In this document: one piece after another, positions 1-6,964 of the stretch
Numbering within the stretch: position 1 is the first letter of the stretch
How the letters are laid out: every line of letters starts with the position of its first letter
NCBI RefSeq assembly: GCF_029873255.1
Contig: NZ_CP123622.1
Span: 2,517,001-2,581,000 of the forward strand
Direction of reading: 5' to 3'
Origin: Pigmentibacter sp. JX0631
GTDB taxonomy: Bacteria > Bdellovibrionota_B > Oligoflexia > Silvanigrellales > Silvanigrellaceae
Length of the DNA: 64,000 nt
Made by a program: the position numbers and the translations under genes
Notes under the pieces: generated by a model
The model's database searches: none
Told to the model about the DNA's origin: nothing
The model's input: only the letters and a program-made list of their open reading frames with translations

Positions 1-1190
1 TTTTGCAGTAGTTGAGGATCTTTTTTTCCATCTGATTCTAACCTATAAATTTCATGATACTGTTCAATGAAGAATTTACTTTCAGGGAATTTTTCAGCTT
101 CCATGAATTTGCGACGACTATGCGCATTGCAATAAATATTTTTAATTAATGGAATATTTTTATTCTCTCGCTTTTTATTTACTTCTGTTGTTGATTTAAC
201 GTAACCGGAATAAATGTCACTGACTAAATATTCACACTTAGATTTGCCAAGAATCTCAGAAGCGACATCGCCTGATCTGGTATTCCTGATTTCAAAGTAT
301 GAGCTTTGTTTGTTGGAAAATCCCCATAAATACCAGCTCTTTTTTTCATCTCCTTCTAACATGCGGTGAGGGGTTTCATCCGCATGTAATACGTTTGAAG
401 ATAATATTTCTTCCTTTACTTTATTATATGCCAGTTCAACATATTCGGCTAGTTTATGTGTCGTACCTATTAAACTATTGGGTGGTAAATCCACAAAGCC
501 TTCACGCCCTGCTATTGAACTGTATCTTTCAATAGGGATGAGATCACAGTACTTTGTCATTGCAACATCGACTATCATTTCGTCACTATAAACTGAACTT
601 GGTATTATTTTTTTAGGAGTAGGAGCAGTCTTAATATCTCCATGACATTTGGTACACCGGTATTTATGTCGCTTTTGTTTTATTATGTAGTAATCTTTTG
701 GCTCTGTTGTTAAAAACTCACTATCTTCAGTCATTCCAGAATCACGCATTTGTGAACCACAGCAGTTGCAAATAGGCAGTTCCTTAAATTCTACATGTTC
801 TTCAATTATTTCTGCTTCAGGATATCGCTCAGATGGAAGTCTTTTAATTTCTTTGGCACGTTTTTTTGAGCTGTTTTTCTTTATATTATCAGATGGTTCC
901 GAAGTATTTTTATCTTTTACAATCCTTTCAGATTTTTCTCTAAATATCCTTCGTCTAAGTAATACAAGTTGCCCCTCAACTTCAACAATTTTATCCAGTA
1001 ACTCTTTATTATGCTTTTTTAAGCTATCTCGTTCTTCAAGAATGAGATTGTGTTTTTGAATAAATTCATTATGAGAATTTAATATTTTCTCAGTATATTT
1101 CTTTTGATTTTCAAAGAATTCAATCAGCTGTTTGCTATTGAATTTTAAAAGATCATTCGCGGTAATTTTTTCGAATAGATTTTTTTCCAT
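1..1190 (-). CDS. tnpC: IS66 transposase TnpC, N-terminal part (truncated by window edge)
   Basis: Reading the reverse strand from the ATG at 1190 gives an open frame of about 396 codons to the window edge. In order it shows a coiled-coil N-terminus with a LRRRIFREKSER segment typical of TnpC, a Lys-rich linker, a zinc-finger-like CNCCG...CTKCHG pair (the zf-IS66 domain), and a DDE transposase core beginning with the HADETP motif (first catalytic Asp) and VSDIYSGY (second Asp). The third acidic residue should lie beyond the edge, since family members are usually about 500 residues. TnpC catalyses the cut-and-join steps of IS66 movement. It lies 31 bases after the end of tnpB. No stop or frameshift was noticed in the visible part. 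Confidence 0.9.
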   Translation of the reverse strand, partial: MEKNLFEKITANDLLKFNSKQLIEFFENQKKYTEKILNSHNEFIQKHNLILEERDSLKKHNKELLDKIVEVEGQLVLLRRRIFREKSERIVKDKNTSEPSDNIKKNSSKKRAKEIKRLPSERYPEAEIIEEHVEFKELPICNCCGSQMRDSGMTEDSEFLTTEPKDYYIIKQKRHKYRCTKCHGDIKTAPTPKKIIPSSVYSDEMIVDVAMTKYCDLIPIERYSSIAGREGFVDLPPNSLIGTTHKLAEYVELAYNKVKEEILSSNVLHADETPHRMLEGDEKKSWYLWGFSNKQSSYFEIRNTRSGDVASEILGKSKCEYLVSDIYSGYVKSTTEVNKKRENKNIPLIKNIYCNAHSRRKFMEAEKFPESKFFIEQYHEIYRLESDGKKDPQLLQ

Positions 1191-1221
1191 TCGCGCAAGA
1201 TAACACCTAGTTCATTAAATT

Positions 1222-1597
1222 TCAAGTGTTTGATTTGGTTATGTATTTTCTAATTTCTGCAGGACTTTCAACAAATCTTTTGTTTAGATCTGTTCCTTCA
1301 AAAAATAAACTAAATTCAGCTTGAGTAAGAATAATTTCTTTTTTATACCTCGGATTTATTCTTGAAAATAAACCTTTTTCTAGCCTTTTGGATATGATTA
1401 CGAGTCCAGTACCATCATAATAAAGGCACTTACTTACAAGAAGACCTTTTCTTATTTATAAATAAAAATAAATGTCCCGAAAAAGGATCCTTACGAAGAA
1501 CATTTTTTGCGCGATTAAATAACCCATCATACGATTCTCGCATATCCGTGGGACTCTTATTTACATATATCTTTGTTCTTCTATTAAAATTAATCAT
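1222..1597 (-). pseudogene. tnpB: IS66 accessory protein TnpB, frameshifted
   Basis: The first frame starts at the ATG at 1597 (overlapping the tnpA stop as ATGA), reads MINFNRRTKIYVNKSP and FSGHLFLFINK, then stops at 1430-1432. The next frame continues with KCLYYDGTGLVIISKRLEKG, which is the conserved core of IS66 TnpB, and ends at 1222. The total length is 376 bases, one more than a multiple of three, which fits a single inserted base. Removing one A from the AAAA run near 1443-1450 restores a normal protein of about 124 residues. TnpB is an accessory protein needed by many IS66 elements. A sequencing or assembly error in the homopolymer, or a programmed shift, cannot be excluded. Confidence 0.8.
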
Positions 1598-1983
1598 GCG
1601 CTTTTCTTTAAATAATCCAATAAAAAATCTATGTTTGAAAATCGAATCAATTTACCACCTGGTAACACTAACTCTGCAGCACCACATACAGATGTTGTTA
1701 CTGTTGCATGTTCTGAATTTAAATTTTGTTCCGTTGATATCTTTATTTGTTTAAAATCTTCGTCACTAAAGTGACCTTCTCTTTTTAACCTTTTTGCTTT
1801 ACCAATTAAAGATGCCATTTGGGCATGAGTAAAACCTAAAGTACCATAAAATTCCTTACTAGAACCTGTCCAATTCTCCCATGCTAATAACACTTCAAAC
1901 AATATGTCATCGGGGACATGCTTTAAATACCCTTTATCTGATACATAAGAACTTAACTTCCTTTTTAAGGTTACATTCTCCAT
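1594..1983 (-). CDS. tnpA: IS66 accessory protein TnpA
   Basis: A protein of about 129 residues, first gene of the IS66 element, with a helical N-terminus and the segment TVTTSVCGAAELVLPGGKLIRF near the end that is typical of IS66 TnpA-like accessory proteins. An in-frame ATG also exists at 1989, but the AAAGGAG ribosome-binding site directly abuts it, while the ATG at 1983 lies six bases downstream of the site, so 1983 is the better start. Its stop overlaps the tnpB start by four bases, suggesting coupled translation. The gene looks intact. Confidence 0.8.
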   Translation of the reverse strand: MENVTLKRKLSSYVSDKGYLKHVPDDILFEVLLAWENWTGSSKEFYGTLGFTHAQMASLIGKAKRLKREGHFSDEDFKQIKISTEQNLNSEHATVTTSVCGAAELVLPGGKLIRFSNIDFLLDYLKKSA

Positions 1984-2049
1984 TATCATCTCCTTTCTCT
2001 TCTTTTATGATGACTATTTTAATCTAACAAATTTAATTTTTATTGAAAT

Positions 2050-2071
2050 GTGGGCTTGTGCGATGATTTAC
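2050..2071 (-). repeat. IS66 terminal end (upstream inverted repeat)
   Basis: The reverse-strand sequence starting at 2071 is GTAAATCATCGCACAAGCCC, directly joined to rpn coding sequence at 2072. The homologous rpn copies at 3.2 and 4.3 kb continue without a break at this point, which fixes the junction. The GTAA of the end supplies an in-frame TAA stop to the broken rpn gene. The partner repeat lies outside the window. Confidence 0.65.
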
Positions 2072-2421
2072 CAAATAGCTGGTTTTAATGTTTTATATTT
2101 CTTTCCGCTAGTTAATTGTTGTTCATAAAGCTTCGCCCAGTAATACAAGCACCGTTTTTCATATTCATAAGTATTTTGCACTTGAATTTCAATGTTGACA
2201 AAACTTTCATTATTAAGTTTTGCTAAGACATCTAGCCTTGTTTCCTTATCGTCTTCTTGGTCTTTATTTATTTCTGTATTTAAGTAAGTTAAAGAAATAA
2301 TTTTTTCACTTTCCGGATAATTTAACACACAATTTAAAAAGTGAATTAAAATATCTTCTTTCTCACCAAAAATGCGTTTAAAAACATAATCATTTTTAAT
2401 ATCAAGCAATTCAAATTCCAT
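2068..2421 (-). pseudogene. Rpn-family nuclease, copy 1, truncated by IS66 insertion
   Basis: The N-terminal 116 residues are nearly identical to the two downstream copies (residues 1-116 of about 280). The frame then meets the IS66 end and stops after KPAIW, so the stop codon comes from the element. The PD-(D/E)XK core residues, the Asp of RLDV and the Glu and Gln of IEIQ, are still present, but the C-terminal half is lost here and may survive on the other side of the element. The ATG at 2421 is chosen because AAAGGAG lies just upstream. A TTG at 2436 would place that site inside the gene. Confidence 0.85.
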
Positions 2422-2455
2422 TAGATCTCCTTTCAAGTAAACGGAAAAGAAGCAT

Positions 2456-2699
2456 AAATTAAAAAAAATGAAATGTGTGGAGCTGATCAGAAACTGAACA
2501 AAGTTGATAAAAAACTGAACATTGTGAATTTCTATTTAATATTTTTCTTTTCATTATTAAAATAAATTTTTTAATTCCTCAAAATATTAAATTAAATTAT
2601 TTCGGTAGGTTATTAGGTCAATATTTTTTTATGGATTAAATATCACTATTTTCGTTAGATTTTAAGGATCAATTAAAAATTTAATGAATATTAGAGAAA
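2456..2699. repeat. Conserved intergenic repeat upstream of rpn copy 1 (repeat unit A)
   Basis: About 240 bases between rpn copies 1 and 2 are nearly identical, apart from a few substitutions and a short indel, to the spacer at 3577-3822. The strong match of AT-rich noncoding sequence points to recent tandem duplication of a roughly 1.12-kb unit (gene plus spacer). The spacer includes two close ACTGAACA motifs about 20 bases apart. No gene was seen in it. It must hold the promoter of the reverse-strand rpn copy 1 and any terminator of nothing else. Confidence 0.85.
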
Positions 2700-2990
2700 C
2701 TAAATATTCTTTAGTTTCTCTAGTTCAGAAATGGGTAGATCTGTTATTTTACTGATCATTTCAATTGAAAAATGATTGGCTAAAAGGTTTTTTGCTATTT
2801 CAATTTTTTGATCATGTTTCCCATTTTGAAAACCTGTAGTAAAACCCTCTTCCCTAGCCCCATCCATATCGGTGTTGTAGTCAAGTTCATATTTTCTTCT
2901 GGCTTCGTATTTTGCTCTAGCAATGGGATCTTGGCTGATATATTCAAGTGTATTAAATGCTTTTTCAATTTCAGGTGTTTGCATAGCCAT
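2700..2990 (-). CDS. Possible intragenic C-terminal protein of rpn copy 2 (RpnS-like)
   Basis: Within rpn copy 2, in the same frame, a perfect AAAGGAG (2997-3003, reverse strand) lies six bases before an ATG at 2990. Translation from there would give a 96-residue protein beginning MAMQTPEIEK and covering the helical C-terminal domain without the nuclease core. In enterobacterial Rpn proteins an intragenic start produces a small C-terminal protein that restrains the full-length nuclease, so a similar inhibitor is plausible here. The site is as strong as the gene's own ribosome-binding site and recurs in copy 3. Use of the start is inferred, not shown. Confidence 0.5.
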   Translation of the reverse strand: MAMQTPEIEKAFNTLEYISQDPIARAKYEARRKYELDYNTDMDGAREEGFTTGFQNGKHDQKIEIAKNLLANHFSIEMISKITDLPISELEKLKNI

Positions 2991-3542
2991 GACGGTCTCC
3001 TTTGAAGCACCTTTAAAAAAGTGCATCCATTTGTCCAGTTCATTATAATACTGATCTGGGATTTTGGGAACTTCTAAAAAATAGAGTTGGAAATCGTGGG
3101 AAAAAACTTTTCTTGTTTCTGTATCCAACGGTTTAATTTTTGTCATAAAATAATTTTTATCCTTAAAGAAATTAAAATTTAAAATATGGATACAAATAGC
3201 TGGTTTTAAAGTTTTATATTTCTTTCCGCTAGTTAATTGTTGTTCATAAAGTTTAGCCCAGTAATACAAGCAACGTTTTTCATACTCATAAGTGTTTTGT
3301 ACTTGGATTTCAATATTCACAAAACAATCATTGTTGAGCTTTGCCAACACATCTAGCCTTGTTTCCTTATCATCTTCTTGGTCTTTATTAATTTCAGTAT
3401 TTAAATATGTTAAGGAAATAATTTTTTCATTTTCCGGATAATTTAACACACTATTTAAAAAGTGAATTAAAATATCTTCTTTCTCCCCAAAAATGCGTTT
3501 AAAAACATAATCATTTTTAATATCAAGCAATTCAAATTCCAT
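2700..3542 (-). CDS. Rpn family recombination-promoting nuclease / PD-(D/E)XK (PDDEXK_2) protein, copy 2
   Basis: A protein of about 280 residues. The N-terminal domain (about 1-130) opens with DIKNDYVFKRIFG and carries a PD-(D/E)XK-type core with Asp64 (RLDV) and Glu78/Gln80 (IEIQ), followed by the family signature YEYEKRCLYYWAKLYEQQL. The C-terminal third is helical, with a Gly/Lys-rich hinge and an ending SEIEKL-like repeat segment. Members of this family are DNA endonucleases that promote RecA-independent recombination or act in phage defence; that role is inferred from the family. Start chosen at the ATG at 3542 behind AAAGGAG, not the upstream TTG. It is the middle gene of three tandem copies and carries a strong internal start (see 2700-2990). 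Confidence 0.85.
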   Translation of the reverse strand: MEFELLDIKNDYVFKRIFGEKEDILIHFLNSVLNYPENEKIISLTYLNTEINKDQEDDKETRLDVLAKLNNDCFVNIEIQVQNTYEYEKRCLYYWAKLYEQQLTSGKKYKTLKPAICIHILNFNFFKDKNYFMTKIKPLDTETRKVFSHDFQLYFLEVPKIPDQYYNELDKWMHFFKGASKETVMAMQTPEIEKAFNTLEYISQDPIARAKYEARRKYELDYNTDMDGAREEGFTTGFQNGKHDQKIEIAKNLLANHFSIEMISKITDLPISELEKLKNI

Positions 3543-3576
3543 TAAATCTCCTTTCAAGTAAATAAAAAATGAACAT

Positions 3577-3822
3577 AAATTAAAAATAATGAAATGTGTG
3601 GTGCTGACCAGAAAATGAACAAAGTTGATAAAAAACTGAACATTGTGAATTTCTATTTAATATTTTTCTTTTCATTATTAAAATAAATTTTTTAATTTCT
3701 CAAAATATTAAATTAAATTATTTCGGTAGGTTATTAGGTCAATATTTTTTTATGGATCAAATATCATTATTTTCGTTGGATTTTAAGGATCAATATTAAA
3801 AATTTAATGAATATTAGAGAAA
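3577..3822. repeat. Conserved intergenic repeat upstream of rpn copy 2 (repeat unit B)
   Basis: This is the second copy of the spacer at 2456-2699, differing at only a handful of positions. It again holds a GTGTGG...CTGACC segment and TGAACA motifs spaced by about 20 bases. The spacer upstream of copy 3 (about 4690-4790) keeps only scattered traces, such as GTGAACAAAAAG, so copy 3 or its flank is older or marks the edge of the duplication. Confidence 0.85.
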
Positions 3823-4101
3823 CTAAGTATTCTTTAGTTTCTCTATTTCAGAAATTGTTAAATCTGTTATTTTACTAATCATTTCAATTGAAAAATTATT
3901 TATTAAAAGATTTTTTGCTATTTCAAATTTTTGTTCATTTTTCCCTTTAGCAAAACCCTCTTCCCTAGCCCCATCCATATCGGTGTTGTAATCAAGTTCA
4001 TATTTTCTTCTGGCTTCGTATTTAGCTCTAGCAATGGGATCTTGGCTGATATATTCAAGTGTATTAAATGCTTTTTCAATTTCAGGTGTTTGCATTGCCA
4101 T
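3823..4101 (-). CDS. Possible intragenic C-terminal protein of rpn copy 3 (RpnS-like)
   Basis: As in copy 2, AAAGGAG (4108-4114, reverse strand) stands six bases before an in-frame ATG at 4101, giving a 92-residue C-terminal product beginning MAMQTPEIEK. The site lies in codons for Lys-Glu-Thr-Val, so it could in principle be a codon-choice accident, but it is exact in both complete copies. A role as inhibitor or partner of the nuclease is inferred from known intragenic Rpn antitoxins in other bacteria. Confidence 0.5.
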   Translation of the reverse strand: MAMQTPEIEKAFNTLEYISQDPIARAKYEARRKYELDYNTDMDGAREEGFAKGKNEQKFEIAKNLLINNFSIEMISKITDLTISEIEKLKNT

Positions 4102-4653
4102 GACGGTCTCCTTTGAAGCACCTTTAAAAAAGTGCATCCATTTATCCAGTTCATTATAATACTGATCTGGGATTTTGGGAACTTCTAAAAAGTAAAGTTG
4201 GAAATCGTGAGAAAAAACTTTTCTTGTTTCTGTATCCAACGGTTTAATTTTAGTCATAAAATAATCTTTATCTTTAAAGAAATTAAAATTTAAAATATGA
4301 ATACAAATAGCTGGCTTTAAGGTTTTATATTTTTTTCCGCTAGTTAATTGTTGTTCATAAAGCTTCGCCCAGTAATACAAGCACCGTTTTTCATATTCAT
4401 AAGTATTTTGTACTTGGATTTCTATATTTACAAAACTTTCATTGTTGAGTTTAGCTAAGACATCTAACCTTGTTTCTTTATCATCTTCTTGATCCTTATT
4501 AATTTCCGTATTTAAATAAGTTAAGGAAATAATTTTTTCATTTTCCGGATAATTTAACACACTATTTAAAAAGTGAATTAAGATATCTTCTTTCTCCCCA
4601 AAAATACGTTTAAAAACATAATCATTTTTAATATCAAGCAATTCAAGTTCCAT
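3823..4653 (-). CDS. Rpn family recombination-promoting nuclease / PD-(D/E)XK (PDDEXK_2) protein, copy 3
   Basis: A 276-residue protein, almost identical to copy 2 over its first 225 residues, including Asp64 and Glu78/Gln80 of the nuclease core. The hinge (residues about 228-240) is shorter and differs: copy 2 reads TTGFQNGKHDQK where copy 3 reads AKGKNEQK. After that the C-terminal 40 residues align with several substitutions. So the nuclease part is held constant while the hinge and C-terminus drift, the pattern expected if the C-terminus sets specificity. A ribosome-binding site (AAGGAAATGT) precedes the ATG. It is probably the upstream member of the tandem array, and it carries the same internal start. 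Confidence 0.85.
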   Translation of the reverse strand: MELELLDIKNDYVFKRIFGEKEDILIHFLNSVLNYPENEKIISLTYLNTEINKDQEDDKETRLDVLAKLNNESFVNIEIQVQNTYEYEKRCLYYWAKLYEQQLTSGKKYKTLKPAICIHILNFNFFKDKDYFMTKIKPLDTETRKVFSHDFQLYFLEVPKIPDQYYNELDKWMHFFKGASKETVMAMQTPEIEKAFNTLEYISQDPIARAKYEARRKYELDYNTDMDGAREEGFAKGKNEQKFEIAKNLLINNFSIEMISKITDLTISEIEKLKNT

Positions 4654-5359
4654 TACATTTCCTTTCTTATAAACGGAAAAAGAGCTTAAATAAAATTTAA
4701 TGAAATGTATGGTGGTAGATAGAAAGTGAACAAAAAGTAGTTAAAAATTGGGCAGAGAAAATATTTATTTAACTTGTTTTATTTTTATGTATTTAAAAAT
4801 TTATCTTTTTTCTTACTAATATTTTTTAATTAATATTATATAATTTTTTCAACCGCATTGAATTTATTTCTAAAAAAATAGGATCTATAGCACTTACATT
4901 AGGATATGTAATAAAATATTTGCATTAAATTCCACTTTGTACTGTTTCTTAAATATATATCACAATTTAAGCTAGGAAATTTTTAAAAGTATACTAGAAA
5001 AATTTTCTAACTCTCGATTAATTAAAATTCATTTGTTTACTTCATCAAGCAGTGAAATTTTATTGCTTAATCATTAATAAAAAAAATTATAATTTAAAAT
5101 ATAATATGTTAAATTATTCTAATAAAATTATAAATTTAAATAAGAAAATAAAATATTACAATTTTAAAGTTAATTAATTGCTAAATTTAAATAATTAAAC
5201 AATTAATTAATTCTTGTTGTTAAAAAAAGAAAAAGTATTAATTAGTATGAATCAGTATGAATCAGTATTTAATTAATTTTTTAATTTACTGTTGATCGGT
5301 TTTTATTGTCATGCTAAGAGATTTCAGATTTTAATAACAATTTTTATAGGAGAAATAAC
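4654..5359. other. AT-rich intergenic region, 706 bases, no gene seen
   Basis: Very AT-rich sequence between the divergently oriented rpn copy 3 and the lectin gene. It must contain both promoters. A short tandem repeat, two copies of AGTATGAATC, lies near 5246-5266. A weak promoter-like pair TTGATC/TAAGAG with 17-base spacing lies near 5292-5320 upstream of the lectin. No open frame with a ribosome-binding site, RNA gene or long inverted repeat was recognised. Confidence 0.5.
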
Positions 5360-5818
5360 ATGAAGTCTATTTTATTGAAACATTTGAGGGTTAATTCTGT
5401 AGTTTTTTTTGCCTCAATTTCATTAGTCCCAGCATTTGCTAATGCTCTTGTGAATGTTGTAAACGTAGCTACTGGGAAATATTTAGATAGTAATAGTGCA
5501 GGAAATGCTTATGCTTTTGATGAGAATGGTGGAGATTACCAATTATGGGATGTCCAATGGTTTGATGGCGGAGTTGTTTCTTTTAGAAGCTATGGAACAG
5601 GCTTAACTTTAGATAGTAACGCTGCAGGGAACGCTTATACTTTAGTAGCTAACGGAGGGAACAATCAAAAGTGGGAACTTAAATATGAAAGCGATGGAAA
5701 ATTTAGTTTAAGAAATGAAGAAACTGGAAAATGTTTAGATAGTAATGGGGCTGGAAAATTATATACTCTAGGGTGTAATGGTGGTAATTATCAATTATGG
5801 AGATTTGTTTGGCATTGA
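5360..5818 (+). CDS. Secreted ricin-type beta-trefoil lectin domain protein
   Basis: A 152-residue protein with a Sec signal peptide (residues 1 to about 29, ending AFANA). The mature part consists of one beta-trefoil made of three repeats of about 42 residues. Each has an LDSN...AG segment and ends in a QxW motif: QLW at 61-63, QKW at 103-105 and QLW at 145-147. Such domains bind galactose- or xylose-type sugars, and here there is nothing else in the protein, so it is a stand-alone exported lectin. AGGAG lies upstream of the ATG. The three repeats are unusually alike (LDSNSAGNAY, LDSNAAGNAY, LDSNGAGKLY), suggesting strong constraint or recent amplification. The sugar ligand cannot be read from the sequence. 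Confidence 0.85.
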   Translation: MKSILLKHLRVNSVVFFASISLVPAFANALVNVVNVATGKYLDSNSAGNAYAFDENGGDYQLWDVQWFDGGVVSFRSYGTGLTLDSNAAGNAYTLVANGGNNQKWELKYESDGKFSLRNEETGKCLDSNGAGKLYTLGCNGGNYQLWRFVWH

Positions 5819-5873
5819 TTGGAAATAATTTTTAAAGGTCCGAATTTCTTCTTCTTGTCATATGTTAAAATAG

Positions 5874-5898
5874 ACTAATTTTATTAGTTCATTTTTTC
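5874..5898 (+). terminator. Weak rho-independent terminator candidate after the lectin gene
   Basis: ACTAAT-TTT-ATTAGT forms a six-pair AT-rich hairpin (5874-5888), followed by TCATTTTTTC. It lies 55 bases after the lectin stop and 50 bases before the cytochrome start. The stem is weak. Confidence 0.35.
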
Positions 5899-5938
5899 AA
5901 ATTGAGGATTACTTTGAATAATCAAGAAGGAGGATTTG

Positions 5939-6775
5939 ATGAAGAAAATATGCTATAAATTTTTTCTACTATTTCCATTTTTTTTACTATTACCTGTTTT
6001 TGCAGATGCAAATAAAGATTTTCTTATAGATGAAAGTTTATTTAAAAATTTAAATATAAAAGAAAGTTTTTTAACTACACTTGACCCATTGTATAAAGAA
6101 CGTCGTACTTTTTCAGGCTATAATTTTTTAAATATACTTTTCCAAAAAAAAATAGACTACAAGAAATATGATCTTATTACTTTTATTGCAAAAGATAAGT
6201 TTAAAATTTCTATACCCATTTCATTTTTAGAAAAATATAAACCATTCCTAGCTATACGTGATATTACCTTAAAAAATAAAATGAAGTGGCAAGATACTAG
6301 AGATGGAGGGAGAATAATTAATGGCGGACCATATTACTTACTGTGGCGTGAAGAAGATAAAGTACCAGTTGAATATTGGGCATTTGGAATAGTAGAAATA
6401 AATCTAAGTACTTTTCATGAAACATACGGGGCAAGTATTCCCAAAAATACTTCAAACGAGAAGGTTTTAAAAGGTTTTCAAGTATTTCAGGAGTCTTGTT
6501 CCGCTTGTCATTCTATGAACTTAATCGGTGGTCAGCTTGGCCTTGAAATGAATGTGCCCAAAAATTTTTCTGAATACTATTCCGTTGAGTATATTCAAGC
6601 CTATACTAAATCGCCAACCTCATTTAGAGCGAATGCAAAAATGCCGCCAGTAAAAATCTCTGAAGAACAATTTAATAATTTTTTCCTCTATTTAAAAGAG
6701 ATGAAAGAAAATAAATTATGTAACAATGATTTAACATGCCAGAATTTAATGGATGCAAAGCTTTTAAAGAAATAA
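5939..6775 (+). CDS. Periplasmic c-type cytochrome with an unassigned N-terminal domain
   Basis: A 278-residue protein with a hydrophobic signal peptide (1 to about 22, ending VFA). Residues about 165-265 form a class I monohaem cytochrome c domain with the haem-attachment motif CSACH at 187-191 and a probable axial Met at about 235 (AKMPP). Residues about 25-160 include the segment NGGPYYLLW and resemble small domains that precede cytochromes in some oxidoreductase partners, but I do not recognise a named family. Haem proteins of this kind carry electrons in the periplasm. AAGGAGG lies five bases before the ATG at 5939; the TTG immediately before it is less well placed. The gene stands alone. 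Confidence 0.75.
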   Translation: MKKICYKFFLLFPFFLLLPVFADANKDFLIDESLFKNLNIKESFLTTLDPLYKERRTFSGYNFLNILFQKKIDYKKYDLITFIAKDKFKISIPISFLEKYKPFLAIRDITLKNKMKWQDTRDGGRIINGGPYYLLWREEDKVPVEYWAFGIVEINLSTFHETYGASIPKNTSNEKVLKGFQVFQESCSACHSMNLIGGQLGLEMNVPKNFSEYYSVEYIQAYTKSPTSFRANAKMPPVKISEEQFNNFFLYLKEMKENKLCNNDLTCQNLMDAKLLKK

Positions 6776-6964
6776 TAAAAGAAATTAGATCTATTTATCC
6801 TATAAAAAGTGGGATAAAACTTATGATTAATTTTTAATTCTTATTTCTATAAAAATATAATAGTAACAGTGTTTTTTCATCGTAATTTCATAAATTAGAC
6901 ATCTTTCAAATGGTAAAATTTATTTCTTGAAACAGAAATACTTTTCCCATTGTTAGGATGACTT

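Larger units (their letters stand above)
1..2071 (-). mobile_element. IS66-family insertion sequence, partial (runs off left edge)
   Basis: Three reverse-strand genes in the standard IS66 order are seen: tnpA, tnpB (overlapping tnpA by ATGA) and tnpC. The upstream end is placed at 2071 because sequence homologous to the neighbouring rpn copies stops there and the element begins 5'-GTAAATCATCGCACAAGCCC on the reverse strand, and IS66 ends commonly start with GTAA. The other end and any target-site duplication lie outside the window. The element sits inside an rpn gene. tnpB carries a frameshift, so this copy may no longer transpose by itself. Confidence 0.9.

Noticed and set aside
299-1059. 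Forward-strand open frames inside the IS66 transposase
   Set aside because: They are antisense to a continuous tnpC frame with clear family motifs and have no ribosome-binding sites.
2456-3822. Regularly spaced rpn repeats, considered as a CRISPR-like array
   Set aside because: The units are 1.1 kb genes with spacers, not short repeats; a tandem gene duplication explains them.
5240-5270. Two tandem AGTATGAATC repeats, considered as a CRISPR or operator array
   Set aside because: Only two short adjacent copies with no spacer; too little for a CRISPR or a defined operator.
6776-6964. Hairpin TTTATCC...GGATAAA after the cytochrome gene, considered as a terminator
   Set aside because: The seven-pair stem is weak and not followed by a T-run.
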